Positions 1 through 7,312 of a DNA stretch of 30,449 nt are shown here, piece after piece. Source of the stretch: Alphaproteobacteria bacterium (GTDB lineage Bacteria; Pseudomonadota; Alphaproteobacteria; UBA7887). The first letter of the stretch is position 1; each line of letters begins with the position of its first letter. The notes under the pieces were generated by a model. The model saw only the letters and a program-made list of their open reading frames with translations, did no database searches and was not told where the DNA came from. Both the position numbers and the translations under genes were made by a program. The stretch is from positions 1 through 30,449 of the forward strand of contig JANQOH010000139.1 of the NCBI GenBank assembly GCA_028289725.1. The letters are read 5' to 3'.

Positions 1-231
1 GAGGCGTTCGCCGCGGTCGTGCTGCGCTTCATGGACGCGCTCGACGTGCCGCACGACAAGATGAACGTGAATGGCGGCGCGATCGCCATGGGCCATCCGC
101 TCGGCGCGACCGGCGCGATGATCCTCGGCACCCTGCTCGACGAGCTCGAACGCCGCGACCTCGAATCCGGCCTGGCGACCCTGTGTGTCGGTGCGGGCAT
201 GGGCACCGCGACCATCATCGAACGCGTTTAG
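1..231 (+). CDS. Thiolase (acetyl-CoA acyltransferase), C-terminal part
   Basis: Only the last 76 codons are present; the gene is cut by the left edge. Thiolases cleave 3-ketoacyl-CoA to acetyl-CoA and a shortened acyl-CoA, or condense two acetyl-CoA. The fragment carries both C-terminal signatures of the family: the stretch NVNGGAIAMGHPLGATGA with the catalytic His, and CVGAGMG with the second catalytic Cys that acts as acid/base. The next gene is a FadJ-type enzyme 92 bases downstream on the same strand, so this is probably the thiolase partner of a beta-oxidation operon. Whether it is a degradative 3-ketoacyl-CoA thiolase or a biosynthetic acetyl-CoA acetyltransferase cannot be told from this fragment; the context favours the former. 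Confidence 0.93.
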   Translation, partial: EAFAAVVLRFMDALDVPHDKMNVNGGAIAMGHPLGATGAMILGTLLDELERRDLESGLATLCVGAGMGTATIIERV

Positions 232-323
232 TCGGACATCGCGCTTCCGCGCGACAAACAGACCGGCGGCTCCGACATCACATTCGGGGCCGCCCGCACA
301 TTGGACAAAGTGGAGAGACCGGG

Positions 324-2462
324 ATGATCGATCTCAGCATCGGTGACGACGGCATTGCCGTGATCACGTGGAACATGGCCGACCGTTCGATGAACGTGCT
401 CAACGCCGACTCGATGGCGGCATTCGCAGAAGCCGTCACCAAAACCATCGGGGACGATGCCGTAAAAGGCGTGATCATCACCTCGGCGAAGGACGATTTT
501 ATAGCCGGCGCCGATCTGTTCGCGATGATCAAAGCGGATGATGCGCAGGCTATTTTCGATATGTGTCAGGGTTTCCACAAACTCACCCGGAACATGGAGA
601 CCTGCGGCAAACCCTTCGTCGCTGCCCTCCCCGGTACGGCGCTTGGCGGCGGCCTGGAAATCGCCCTCGCCTGTCACCGGCGCATCGCCGCGGACAAGCC
701 GAATGCCCAAGTCGGTCAGCCCGAAGTGCAAGTTGGATTGCTGCCTGGCGGCGGCGGAACCCAACGGCTTCCGCGCATGATCGGCGCGCGCGATGCGCTG
801 CAGGTCATGGTACGCGGCCGCAAGCTGAGCATGGCGTCCGCCAAATCATCCGGCATCATTGATGAGGTCGTGCCGGCGGAAAAATTGATGGAGGCGGCCA
901 AGACCTGGCTAACCGACAAGCCGGACGCCTCTCAGCCGTGGGACCGAAAGGGCTACAAGATCCCCGGCGGCGGCGTGTGGGGGCCGCGCGCGATGGAAAC
1001 CTTCGTCGCAGGCAACGCCATGGCGCATGCCGAAAGCCGCGGCAACTATCCGGCGGTTCAGGCGATCATGAGCTGCGTCTACGAAGGCCTGCTGGTCGAC
1101 ATCGACACCGGCCTGCGCGCCGAAGCGCGCTGGTTCACCAACCTGCTGCTCGGCCCGGTCGCAAAAAACATGATGCGCAGCTTGTTCATCAACATGGGCG
1201 CGGCCAACAAGCTCGCAAGCCGCCCGAAAGGTGTGCCGACGGCCCAATACTCCAAAATCGGCGTGCTCGGCGCCGGCATGATGGGCGCGGGCATTGCCTA
1301 CGTCACCGCGATGGCGGGCCTCAAGGTGGTTCTGCTCGATACCGATGCGAAGCTCGCCGAAAAAGGCAAAGGCTACACTGAAGGCCTGCTTGCCGAGCGC
1401 GTCGCCCGCTTCCGCATGACCTCCGACGAACGCGACAAAGTGCTCGACCTCATCAAACCGACGACGGACTTCGCCGACCTCGCCGGCTGCGAAATGGTCA
1501 TCGAAGCCGTGTTCGAACACCGCGACATCAAAGCGGATGTCACGAAAAAGGCCGAAGCGGTGATCGGCGAGGACGCCGTGTTCGCGTCGAACACCTCCAC
1601 ACTGCCGATTACCGGGTTGGCCGAAGCCAGCGCGCGGCCGGAGAGCTTCATCGGCCTGCATTTCTTTTCGCCGGTCGACAAAATGCCGTTGGTCGAAATC
1701 ATCGAAGGCGAAAAGACCAGCGACGAATGCCTCGCCAAGGCGATGGATTACGTGAAGCGCATCCGCAAAACGCCGATCGTGGTGAACGACAGCCGTGGCT
1801 TCTACACCAGCCGTGTGTTCGGCACTTATGTGCGCGAGGGCCTCGCCATGCTCGCCGAAGGCGTCAAACCCGCGCTGATTGAAAACGCCGGCAAGCTCGC
1901 AGGCATGCCCGTCGGACCGCTCGGCATGAGCGACGAAGTCTCGATCGAGTTGATGCACAAGGTGGCTCAGCAAACCAAGGCCGATCTGGGCGATGCCTAT
2001 ATCGCGCCGCCGGGTGAGGACGTAATGAGCGCTATGGTCGAAAAGCTCGGCCGCTTGGGCCGCAAATCCGGCAAAGGATTCTATGACTATCCGGAAACCG
2101 GACGGAAACGCCTGTGGCCCGGTCTTGCCGACGAATTCCCATTGGCCGACGAACAGCCGGATGTCGAGGACCTCAAGCAACGCATGCTGTACGTCCAAGC
2201 GATCGAAACCGCGCGCTGCCTCGAAGAAGGCGTGCTGACCAGCGCCGCGGACGCCGATGTCGGTTCGATCCTCGGCTGGGGCTTCCCGCCCTATACCGGC
2301 GGCACCTTATCGTTGGTCGATATGGTCGGCATCGAGGATTTCGTCGCGGCCTGCGACCGCCTCGCCCAACGCCACGGCGACCGCTTCACCCCGCCGAAGC
2401 TGCTCCGCGACATGGCTGACAAAGGCCAACGCTTCCACGACGACAGCAAGTTGGCGGCGTAA
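324..2462 (+). CDS. fadJ: FadJ/FadB-type enoyl-CoA hydratase / 3-hydroxyacyl-CoA dehydrogenase
   Basis: This 712-aa multifunctional fatty-acid oxidation enzyme has the usual FadJ length. The N-terminal crotonase domain (about 1-190) shows AGADLFAM, GTALGGGLE with Glu112, and QPEVQVGLLPGGGGTQRLP with Glu134, matching the two catalytic glutamates of enoyl-CoA hydratase. A Rossmann domain starts near 311 with GAGMMG (316-321) for NAD. The dehydrogenase dyad is His446 in LHFFSP and Glu458. The C-terminal dehydrogenase domains follow, with GRKSGKGFYDY. I chose the ATG at 324, preceded by GGAGAG, because the 47 in-frame codons upstream encode an Arg/His-rich shadow sequence overlapping the thiolase end. 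It acts with the upstream thiolase to hydrate, oxidise and cleave acyl-CoA. FadB and FadJ are hard to separate by motif; the length fits FadJ slightly better. Confidence 0.95.
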   Translation: MIDLSIGDDGIAVITWNMADRSMNVLNADSMAAFAEAVTKTIGDDAVKGVIITSAKDDFIAGADLFAMIKADDAQAIFDMCQGFHKLTRNMETCGKPFVAALPGTALGGGLEIALACHRRIAADKPNAQVGQPEVQVGLLPGGGGTQRLPRMIGARDALQVMVRGRKLSMASAKSSGIIDEVVPAEKLMEAAKTWLTDKPDASQPWDRKGYKIPGGGVWGPRAMETFVAGNAMAHAESRGNYPAVQAIMSCVYEGLLVDIDTGLRAEARWFTNLLLGPVAKNMMRSLFINMGAANKLASRPKGVPTAQYSKIGVLGAGMMGAGIAYVTAMAGLKVVLLDTDAKLAEKGKGYTEGLLAERVARFRMTSDERDKVLDLIKPTTDFADLAGCEMVIEAVFEHRDIKADVTKKAEAVIGEDAVFASNTSTLPITGLAEASARPESFIGLHFFSPVDKMPLVEIIEGEKTSDECLAKAMDYVKRIRKTPIVVNDSRGFYTSRVFGTYVREGLAMLAEGVKPALIENAGKLAGMPVGPLGMSDEVSIELMHKVAQQTKADLGDAYIAPPGEDVMSAMVEKLGRLGRKSGKGFYDYPETGRKRLWPGLADEFPLADEQPDVEDLKQRMLYVQAIETARCLEEGVLTSAADADVGSILGWGFPPYTGGTLSLVDMVGIEDFVAACDRLAQRHGDRFTPPKLLRDMADKGQRFHDDSKLAA

Positions 2463-2571
2463 GGACGCTACATTCCGGTTGGGTCTGATCCACGCCCGGC
2501 GCAATTCTGGCCACGACCAATTGCGATAGAATATTGGCTATGTGGGGTTCGGGATTTCGGAGACAGGCACG

Positions 2572-3438
2572 ATGAAACTGACTATCAGGAAGTTGCATCC
2601 GTGCCTCGGCGCGGAGATTTCAGGCGTCAACTTGGCGGACGATCTGGATGACGCCACCGTGGACGCGCTGCGCGCCGCGTGGATCGAACATTGTGTGCTT
2701 GTTTTTCGCGATCAGCGGATAACGGATGCGGAGCAAATCGCATTCAGCCAGCGGTTCGGCGAGTTGGAAATTTTTCCGCAAGCCGAGAATCGCGCGGTCA
2801 CTCACCCTGAGATATTCAATCTGACCAACGTCGGTGACGATGGCGAGATTTTGCCGCCAAAGCACGAAACGGTTCAGTTCGTCAGCACCACGCAGAATTG
2901 GCACACCGATAGCTGTTACCGGTCGATTCCCTGCAATGGCGCGATCCTGCACGGCATTGAAACCACGAGCGACGCCGGCAATACGCTGTTCGCCGACCTG
3001 CGCGCCGCCTATGACACGCTGCCCGACGACTTGCGCGGGCGTATCGAGGGGCTCAAGGCACGGCACAGCTTCGAATATATGCGCAGCGCCAAGAAGGACC
3101 TGCCGCCGATGAAGCCGGAGGAGTTGGCGACCGTGCCACCGGTGACCCACCCACTTGTGCGCACGCATCCGGTCAGCGGCCGCAAGTCGATTTACTTGAG
3201 CCCGATCTACATGGAACAGATCGAAGGACTCTCGGACGCTGAAGCGCGCGCCCTCATCGACGACCTGACCGAGTGGGCGAGCCAGGACCGCTTCGTCTAT
3301 CGACACAAGTGGCGTCCGGACGACGTGCTGATGTGGGACAACCGCTCGACCATGCATCTCGTCACGCCGTTTGACGCCGCGACCGAACGCCGCGTCATGC
3401 ACCGAACCACCCTGCTCGGGACCGAAGCCGTCGCCTAG
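2572..3438 (+). CDS. TauD/TfdA-family 2-oxoglutarate-dependent dioxygenase
   Basis: This 288-aa Fe(II)/2-oxoglutarate oxygenase has the normal TauD length. The iron triad is visible: His111 and Asp113 in NWHTDSCYR and His262 in MHLVTPF. Arg278 in MHRTT lies 16 residues after the distal His (15 in E. coli TauD) and is the expected 2-oxoglutarate carboxylate ligand. These enzymes hydroxylate small substrates such as taurine, alkylsulfates, 2,4-D or carnitine-like compounds; the substrate cannot be read here. I prefer the ATG at 2572, with GGAG upstream, over an in-frame GTG at 2542. No sulfonate or transport genes adjoin it, so the name taurine dioxygenase is not supported. It lies 109 bases after fadJ and could be co-transcribed or have its own promoter. 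Confidence 0.93.
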   Translation: MKLTIRKLHPCLGAEISGVNLADDLDDATVDALRAAWIEHCVLVFRDQRITDAEQIAFSQRFGELEIFPQAENRAVTHPEIFNLTNVGDDGEILPPKHETVQFVSTTQNWHTDSCYRSIPCNGAILHGIETTSDAGNTLFADLRAAYDTLPDDLRGRIEGLKARHSFEYMRSAKKDLPPMKPEELATVPPVTHPLVRTHPVSGRKSIYLSPIYMEQIEGLSDAEARALIDDLTEWASQDRFVYRHKWRPDDVLMWDNRSTMHLVTPFDAATERRVMHRTTLLGTEAVA

Positions 3439-3646
3439 ACCGCGCGCCGCCGGCGCACCGGATCAATCTTTCAAAAGAACTGCTCGCTGATTGATGGCGT
3501 CGTCAGCACACGCCACCGAACGAACTCCACGTCAGTGTGAAAAGGATCACTGGTCGCCGTCGACTTAGGTCACAGCGCGGCGCCCTCAAATCCGCAACAA
3601 TCCCTGCATCAGACGGACGGAACGCACCCAGACATGGAGCCGAACG
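3439..3646. other. Intergenic gap before two small genes
   Basis: This 208-base stretch lies between the dioxygenase stop and the 66-aa small gene. I see no convincing hairpin with a T run and no clear sigma-70 promoter. Reading frames that cross it are Arg-rich and not protein-like. Confidence 0.5.
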
Positions 3647-3847
3647 ATGCAGACCCAAGCAACCGAAACAGCGACGCAAGCCAAAGACTCCCAAGCGGCG
3701 TTTGCCCGCAACCTGGTTGAGACCTTGGGTGTCGACGAAGCGATCGACGTCTGCGCGCGCAACTGCTGGGCCGGTATCGGCGCCGTGATTGAATCTGAAC
3801 AGCTGCGCCGCGCCCATCTGTCGGGTGCTGGATCTTGGTTTTGCTAA
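3647..3847 (+). CDS. Small hypothetical protein (66 aa)
   Basis: This 66-aa protein begins with a polar Gln/Thr/Ala-rich stretch. A helical core follows (about 18-50) with the pattern FARNLVETLGVDEAIDVCAR and then NCWAGIGAVI. It has no signal peptide or membrane helix and carries three cysteines (37, 41 and the final residue). The ATG has GGAG 9 bases upstream. The amphipathic core reads like real protein rather than a shadow frame. I recall small alphaproteobacterial hypotheticals with a similar NLVETLG...AI.VC..N.W pattern, but cannot confirm a family. It lies in the same direction as the tiny membrane protein gene that follows and the shared terminator. Function unknown. Confidence 0.6.
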   Translation: MQTQATETATQAKDSQAAFARNLVETLGVDEAIDVCARNCWAGIGAVIESEQLRRAHLSGAGSWFC

Positions 3848-3897
3848 CCCGTCGAAAAACTAACCTATGTCAAAGACGGCCAGACTGAATCGCGCGA

Positions 3898-3922
3898 CCC
3901 TCTCGCCACTGTATCGAGAGGG
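3898..3922 (+). promoter_or_regulatory. Hairpin covering the ribosome site of the small membrane gene
   Basis: CCCTCTCG (3898-3905) and CGAGAGGG (3915-3922) form a perfect 8-bp stem with a 9-base loop. The right arm contains the whole GAGAGGG ribosome site for the ATG at 3930. In RNA this would hide the ribosome site. No T run follows, so it is not a terminator. If translation instead started at 3867, ribosomes would read through and open the stem. Confidence 0.5.
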
Positions 3923-3929
3923 ATTGCCG

Positions 3930-4025
3930 ATGACGGGCGCAGATACTGCATTCTTGATCTTCGCGATTGCCGCGTTTGCCGTATTCGCTGCGGTGCTCGC
4001 CTGGGCAAACCGGCAGGCCCCCTAA
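3930..4025 (+). CDS. One-helix small membrane protein (31 aa; 52 aa if started at 3867)
   Basis: This tiny gene encodes 31 residues: a short polar N-terminus, one hydrophobic helix (about 7-25, FLIFAIAAFAVFAAVLAW) and a basic end (ANRQAP). The composition is typical of single-pass small membrane proteins. The ATG at 3930 has a strong ribosome site, GAGAGGG, 7 bases upstream. An in-frame ATG at 3867 would add 21 mostly polar residues but has no visible ribosome site. The gene ends 26 bases before a strong terminator, which supports it being the last gene of a transcript. The ribosome site lies inside a perfect 8-bp hairpin (3898-3922). I recall similar one-helix proteins ending in LAW plus basic residues in alphaproteobacteria, with no assigned function. 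Confidence 0.6.
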   Translation: MTGADTAFLIFAIAAFAVFAAVLAWANRQAP

Positions 4026-4051
4026 CGCAAGACCACTTTTTCCACGATAAG

Positions 4052-4089
4052 GATCGGCGCCGGAACCCATGGCCGGCGCCGGTCTTTTT
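4052..4089 (+). terminator. Intrinsic terminator after the small genes
   Basis: GATCGGCGCCGG (4052-4063) pairs with CCGGCGCCGGTC (4073-4084) as a 12-bp GC-rich stem with one G-U pair and a 9-base loop, followed directly by TTTTT (4085-4089). It ends plus-strand transcription from the small genes before the convergent acyl-CoA synthetase gene. Confidence 0.88.
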
Positions 4090-4125
4090 GTGCGCACGCT
4101 GCCTCCAACGTGAATTCGTGCAGAG

Positions 4126-5778
4126 CTAGCCGGTCGCGGCGCTTTGATCCCGCGCAGTTGGTAAGGTGTAGTTGGCGTAAATTTCGCGCAAGCGTGTCTT
4201 CAAGACCTTGCCCGTGGGCGTGTGCGGTAGTTCATCGGCGAACACGACATCATCCGGCAGCCACCACTTCGCCACTTTGCGCGCTAAAAAATCGGTAAGT
4301 TCCTCGCCGGTCACCTCGCTGCCTTCCGAACGCACGGCGATAAGCAGAGGCCGTTCGTCCCATTTCGGGTGCGGCAAACCAATCACGGCAGCTTCCGCGA
4401 CGCCCGGATGACCCATGGCGGTGTTTTCGAGTTCGATCGACGAGATCCATTCGCCCCCTGACTTGATGACGTCTTTCGCGCGATCCGTGATTTGCATGCG
4501 CCCTTCGGGATCGAGCGTCGAAATGTCGCCGGTTGGGAACCAGCCATCGGCATCCAAGACGGCGCCGCCCTCCTCTTTGAGATAGCCTTTGGCGATCCAA
4601 GGGCCGCGGATCATTAACTCGCCTGACGCGACGCCGTCCTTCGGCAGTTCCTTTCCGTCGTCATCCACGATCTTCATTTCCACGCCGTAAATGCCGCGCC
4701 CCTGTTTCAGCTTCAACGCGGTTTGCGTGTCTGTGTCGAGCGCGTCTTCGCCCGCTTTGAGGCGCCCGGTGGTTCCCAAGGGGCTGGTTTCTGTCATGCC
4801 CCATGCGTGAAACACCTGGACACCATAGTCATCTTCGAGCGTGCGCAGCATGCTGGCCGGTATCGCCGTGCCACCGATCACGGTCCGTTCGATCGTGTCG
4901 ATGCGCTTGTCGTTCGCTTGCATGTAGTTGATCAGGCCAAGCCAAACCGTCGGCACCCCCAACGCCACGGTGACGCCCTCTGCTTCGATCAGCTCATGCA
5001 GCTTGTCACCGTCCATGAACGGGCCGGGGTAAACGATTTTCGCACCGCATGCCGCACAGGCATAAGGCGTGCCCCAACAGTTGGCGTGGAACATTGGTAC
5101 GATCGCGAGCAGTGTATCGCGGTTGGCGATGGCGATGGTGTCGGCACCCATGACGCATAATGTGTGCAGCACGGTCGAGCGGTGGCTGTACAGCACGCCT
5201 TTCGGATTGCCGGTCGTGCCGGAGGTGTAGCAGAGCGACGAGGCGGTGTTCTCGTCAAAGACCGGCCAGTCATAGTGATCGGACTCAGCGGCCAGCAGGT
5301 CCTCGTAGCACATTACGTTCTCAAGCGAAGTCTCTGGCATTTCGTCTGCACCGCACATCAGGAGGTAGCCTTTGACCGTGCTCAGTTCCTGCGCGATCGA
5401 CTCCACCAGTGGCACGAACGTCAAGTCCAGAAAGAGAAACTGATCCTCGGCATGGTTCGCGATGTAGACGATCTGTTCTCCGAACAAACGCGGATTGATC
5501 GTATGGCAAACCGCACCGATACCGGGAACAGCGAAATAGGTTTCAAAATGGCGGTGATTGTTCCAAGCGATCGTTGCCACCCTATCGCCCGACTTGACGC
5601 CCAGACGCTCGAGCGCATGTGCCAATCGCTGGGCTCGCTTGTGCGTTTCGCGGTAGTTGGTGCGGTGGATCGACCCGTCGATCATGCGGCTGACGATCTC
5701 GCGGTCGCCATGATAATCCGCCGCATATCGCAACAGCGACGAAATCATGAGCTGTGTGTCCATCATCAATCCGCGCAT
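4126..5778 (-). CDS. Medium/long-chain acyl-CoA synthetase (AMP-forming)
   Basis: This 550-aa ANL-superfamily ligase activates a fatty acid with ATP and CoA through an acyl-adenylate. Motifs in order are the P-loop YTSGTTGNPKG (184-194), WGMTE (326-330), TGD (416-418), the hinge region with GGEWISS (441-447), and the catalytic C-terminal Lys524 in PTGKVLK. The length and the GGEWISSIELEN block resemble AlkK/LcfB-type medium-chain ligases more than E. coli FadD. I chose the ATG at 5778, with GGGAGGAAGCA just upstream, over the in-frame ATG at 5799, which lacks one. It is the second gene of a probable minus-strand pair with the cyclase-family gene 88 bases upstream. It would feed acyl-CoA into the FadJ/thiolase pathway encoded nearby. 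Confidence 0.94.
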   Translation of the reverse strand: MRGLMMDTQLMISSLLRYAADYHGDREIVSRMIDGSIHRTNYRETHKRAQRLAHALERLGVKSGDRVATIAWNNHRHFETYFAVPGIGAVCHTINPRLFGEQIVYIANHAEDQFLFLDLTFVPLVESIAQELSTVKGYLLMCGADEMPETSLENVMCYEDLLAAESDHYDWPVFDENTASSLCYTSGTTGNPKGVLYSHRSTVLHTLCVMGADTIAIANRDTLLAIVPMFHANCWGTPYACAACGAKIVYPGPFMDGDKLHELIEAEGVTVALGVPTVWLGLINYMQANDKRIDTIERTVIGGTAIPASMLRTLEDDYGVQVFHAWGMTETSPLGTTGRLKAGEDALDTDTQTALKLKQGRGIYGVEMKIVDDDGKELPKDGVASGELMIRGPWIAKGYLKEEGGAVLDADGWFPTGDISTLDPEGRMQITDRAKDVIKSGGEWISSIELENTAMGHPGVAEAAVIGLPHPKWDERPLLIAVRSEGSEVTGEELTDFLARKVAKWWLPDDVVFADELPHTPTGKVLKTRLREIYANYTLPTARDQSAATG

Positions 5779-5866
5779 TGCTTCCTCCCGATGCTTCATT
5801 TTGGCGCGACCTATTTGCGGCCAGACTTTGGCCAGACCGATTGGTCCGGGTCAAGACAGCGGCCGG

Positions 5867-6907
5867 CTAAACCGTTGCGACGGCGGGCACCGGCGAACCG
5901 ACCGCGCCCGGCAGCCGGAGCGGTGAGGCGGTGATTAAGAAGCGCGTCCGACCGTGATCGCGGAGCCATCGACCGAGCTCGCCCAAATTGAAAAGTTCGC
6001 CGAGGTGAATTCCGAGTTTGAACAGACAATGTTCGTGAAGTGGCAAGGCTGCGTGATGATTGTCGCCCGGAGTCCGCGCTGGGTGGCCTTCGACCGCGTA
6101 ATTGTCGGCGATCAAAATCGATAAGCCGCTATCGGTGATCCAATTCAGGAGTTTGGCGTCACGGCCATCCAAGACCGCGCAGGAGTTGTGAACGCGGTCG
6201 TCCGGCGCGCCATTCATTTCAATCAGCAAATCCGCGAAACCGGTGTACAGGCACACGATATCGCCTGTATCCACCTCGACCCCATCGGTGTCGCAGATCT
6301 TCATCAAGCTGTCGTACCCGATCCACTCACGGGCGCGCCCGCAATGGCGTTCCACGTCGATCATCACACCACGGCCCTGAACGGCTTTTGCCGCCATGTT
6401 CTCGATGCCGAGCGCACGCGCCTGCGTCCCCTCAACCACCGGCCCCTCAGCCTCGCCATGCGCCGCAGGCGGACCAAGGACATCCTCGCCGCCGCGCCAG
6501 CCATTGTAGAAAACTGGTTCCGGCGCGCCGTCGCCGTCGGCGTCAAACATGTGGCCGACATGCGCCAGGCTATCGAACTGCGTGGAATATTGGAGCGTGA
6601 GCAAAACCGTGTCGTCGCACACGACATCGGTGTGCTCCGGATTCTCGAGCGCGAAGGGATAAAGAAAGTTGGCGCGCCCTTCGCGGACCGTGGCGGCGAG
6701 CCGCGGCGGGTGCCGGCGAGGATTCAGCAGGTTCCCACCCGGCAGGTCGAGGGGCAGGCTGAGGGAGAATGTCAGGCCCTCCCGCACCTCGTCGATGCCT
6801 TGGCGCACCTTCTCGGGGGTAAGCAGATTAAGACGCCCGAGTTGATCGTCGGGACCGAAATCGCCCCAATTGGATCCCTCGGGCCGATTCTTCCAGCGCC
6901 CCGCCAT
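5867..6907 (-). CDS. Cyclase-family (kynurenine-formamidase-like) metal-dependent hydrolase
   Basis: This 346-aa protein resembles the putative cyclase family (PF04199), which includes kynurenine formamidase and isatin hydrolase, Zn/Mn-dependent amidases or lactamases. The family block appears as QYSTQFDSLAHVGHMFD (106-122), with Asp112 and His116 as expected metal ligands. Classical members start this block with His (H-x-G-T-x-x-D), and here that position is Gln106. Further conserved features are VDTGDIVCLYTGF in the middle and HHAALPLHEHCLFKLGI near the end. The ATG at 6907 has GGGAGGG upstream. It is followed on the same strand by the acyl-CoA synthetase. No tryptophan-catabolism genes adjoin, so kynurenine formamidase is not supported; the substrate is unknown. 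Confidence 0.83.
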   Translation of the reverse strand: MAGRWKNRPEGSNWGDFGPDDQLGRLNLLTPEKVRQGIDEVREGLTFSLSLPLDLPGGNLLNPRRHPPRLAATVREGRANFLYPFALENPEHTDVVCDDTVLLTLQYSTQFDSLAHVGHMFDADGDGAPEPVFYNGWRGGEDVLGPPAAHGEAEGPVVEGTQARALGIENMAAKAVQGRGVMIDVERHCGRAREWIGYDSLMKICDTDGVEVDTGDIVCLYTGFADLLIEMNGAPDDRVHNSCAVLDGRDAKLLNWITDSGLSILIADNYAVEGHPARTPGDNHHAALPLHEHCLFKLGIHLGELFNLGELGRWLRDHGRTRFLITASPLRLPGAVGSPVPAVATV

Positions 6908-7312
6908 TGCTGCCCTCCCTGTGGTCTGGGGATCGCCATCACCGCCTGGACGCCCCCCTGTTGAAATCGGGCGCCATTCAATCGCAAGAGCAAAGCGGCG
7001 GCAAACGCTCGATCGCCTGGTCCGGGAAGACCGAAATCAAGCGCGTGCCAACACCAACTTGTGAGGCCCGTTCGCTGGTGCCAAATGACCGCTTGCATTA
7101 TAGAAATGGCAGTCTTAACTATCGTTTTGTGAGGGAGACTGGTGCGTTCTGGGGCCTGAGCGTGGCGCGCCCGCCACGGATGAGAAAAAAAGCGATATTG
7201 TGGGCTTCCGGAACCGCGACAAATCCAGTACGCCATAAGCCTTTACGATCCTATATTGATCGATAACTGGAAGCTGATCGAAGCTGAAAACGCGTGATCG
7301 GCAGGTAAGCAA
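6908..7312. promoter_or_regulatory. 405-base divergent intergenic region (cyclase / korA)
   Basis: The two flanking operons must start here in opposite directions. Frames that cross it are low-quality shadows. Near korA, CGATC (7246-7250) and GATCG (7258-7262) flank TATATT (7252-7257), a possible -10 element without a good -35. TGATCGA occurs again at 7275, giving repeats around that site. A second weak -10-like TATAGA lies near 7099. I see no riboswitch-like structure. Exact promoters cannot be placed. Confidence 0.4.

Noticed and set aside
909..2198. 429-aa minus-strand open frame opposite fadJ
   Set aside because: His/Arg-rich shadow of a confident gene on the other strand, with no recognisable domain. 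It arises from GC-rich codon bias.
2504..2540. Promoter upstream of the TauD-type gene (TAGAAT with TTCTGG)
   Set aside because: Spacing of only 15 bases and a poor -35; CCAAT...ATTGG around it is a short dyad that could occur by chance.
5164..6964. Long plus-strand frames (256 and 258 aa) over the acyl-CoA synthetase and cyclase genes
   Set aside because: Antisense shadows without motifs; the minus-strand genes are well supported.
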